Source: Candidatus Omnitrophota bacterium | GTDB taxonomy: Bacteria; Omnitrophota; Gorgyraeia; B26-G9 | DNA: 6,948 nucleotides | Direction: 5' to 3' | NCBI GenBank assembly: GCA_018399295.1 | Contig: JAGYOO010000075.1 | Location: 1-6,948 of the forward strand | Shown: piece after piece, positions 6,702 to 6,948 of the stretch | Layout of the letters: every line of letters starts with the position of its first letter | Position numbering within the stretch: the stretch's first letter is position 1 | Made by a program: the position numbers and the translations under genes | The notes under the pieces: model-generated | The model's input: the letters and a program-made list of their open reading frames with translations, nothing else | Databases searched by the model: none | What the model was told of the DNA's origin: nothing

Positions 6702-6902
6702 ATGGCTAGAGGCAAAGTGAAATGGTTCAGCAATCAGAAGGGTTTTGGGTTCATCACTCTTGATTCCGGCACCGATGTATTCGTGCATCACAGCGCGATT
6801 CAGGGTGATGGGTTCAAGTCGCTCGAAGAGGGACAAGAAGTCGAAGTTGAGACTGAGCAGGGTCCCAAGGGAGAGCATGCGACTAAAGTAACGAAAGTAT
6901 AA
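6702..6902 (+). CDS. cspA: CspA family cold-shock protein
   Basis: The product is a 66-residue single cold-shock domain (OB-fold) that binds single-stranded RNA and DNA, acting as an RNA chaperone and transcription antiterminator in characterised relatives. RNP1 is KGFGFI (13-18) and RNP2 is DVFVHH (25-30). The opening [17 protein letters not shown] and the C-terminal [13 protein letters not shown] are typical, and the length is exactly that of the family. The start follows a strong AGGAGG at 6687-6692. The long leader with a terminator and an SD-occluding helix implies post-initiation control. Genomes often carry several csp paralogues, so cold induction is not certain and the symbol indicates the family only. 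Confidence 0.96.
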   Translation: MARGKVKWFSNQKGFGFITLDSGTDVFVHHSAIQGDGFKSLEEGQEVEVETEQGPKGEHATKVTKV

Positions 6903-6948
6903 ATAGAAAAATGTTTCCTCCAGTGACGATGCCTGCTCAGATGCCCCC

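Noticed and set aside
6911..6948. Open frame MFPPVTMPAQMP running to the window end
   Set aside because: Only 12 codons are visible with no SD, so a gene start cannot be supported.

Overview
The window is a compact, moderately GC-rich bacterial stretch in which every supported gene lies on the + strand. It carries six protein-coding genes: a 5'-incomplete trehalose synthase/maltokinase fusion (95-3154), a tight four-gene set (3321-6552) and a small cold-shock protein (6702-6902). The gene content (fused TreS-Mak, DUF502 membrane protein, GT4 lipid-type glycosyltransferase, NodB deacetylase, CspA) is widespread in Gram-negative and deep-branching uncultured bacteria. It does not allow a firm taxonomic call. 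No tRNA, rRNA, CRISPR array, insertion sequence or phage gene is visible.

Region 1 (1-3154) is the trehalose-to-maltose-1-phosphate enzyme. Trehalose synthase interconverts trehalose and maltose, and the fused kinase phosphorylates maltose, usually to feed GlgE alpha-glucan synthesis. Homology starts abruptly at about 59. The preceding bases have in-frame stops and no TreS-like translation in any frame, so the N-terminal part of the TIM barrel is missing from this DNA.

Region 2 (3155-6552): after a 166-base gap come DUF502, GT4 glycosyltransferase, GNAT acetyltransferase and NodB-type deacetylase. Each gene overlaps the next (32, 61 and 11 bases), so they probably share one mRNA and are translationally coupled. 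A cautious reading is an envelope glycolipid or glycan module: a membrane protein, a sugar transferase acting on a lipid or other acceptor at the inner membrane, and enzymes that may add and remove acyl groups.

Region 3 (6553-6948) holds the cold-shock gene behind a structured leader. A near-consensus sigma-70 promoter is followed within about 40 bases by a canonical intrinsic terminator. Next comes a 13-bp helix that would bury the strong Shine-Dalgarno of csp. The 3' arm and U-tract of the terminator can instead pair with the bases just before and at the csp start codon. This leader is the most interesting non-coding structure in the window. The last 46 bases show no supportable feature.
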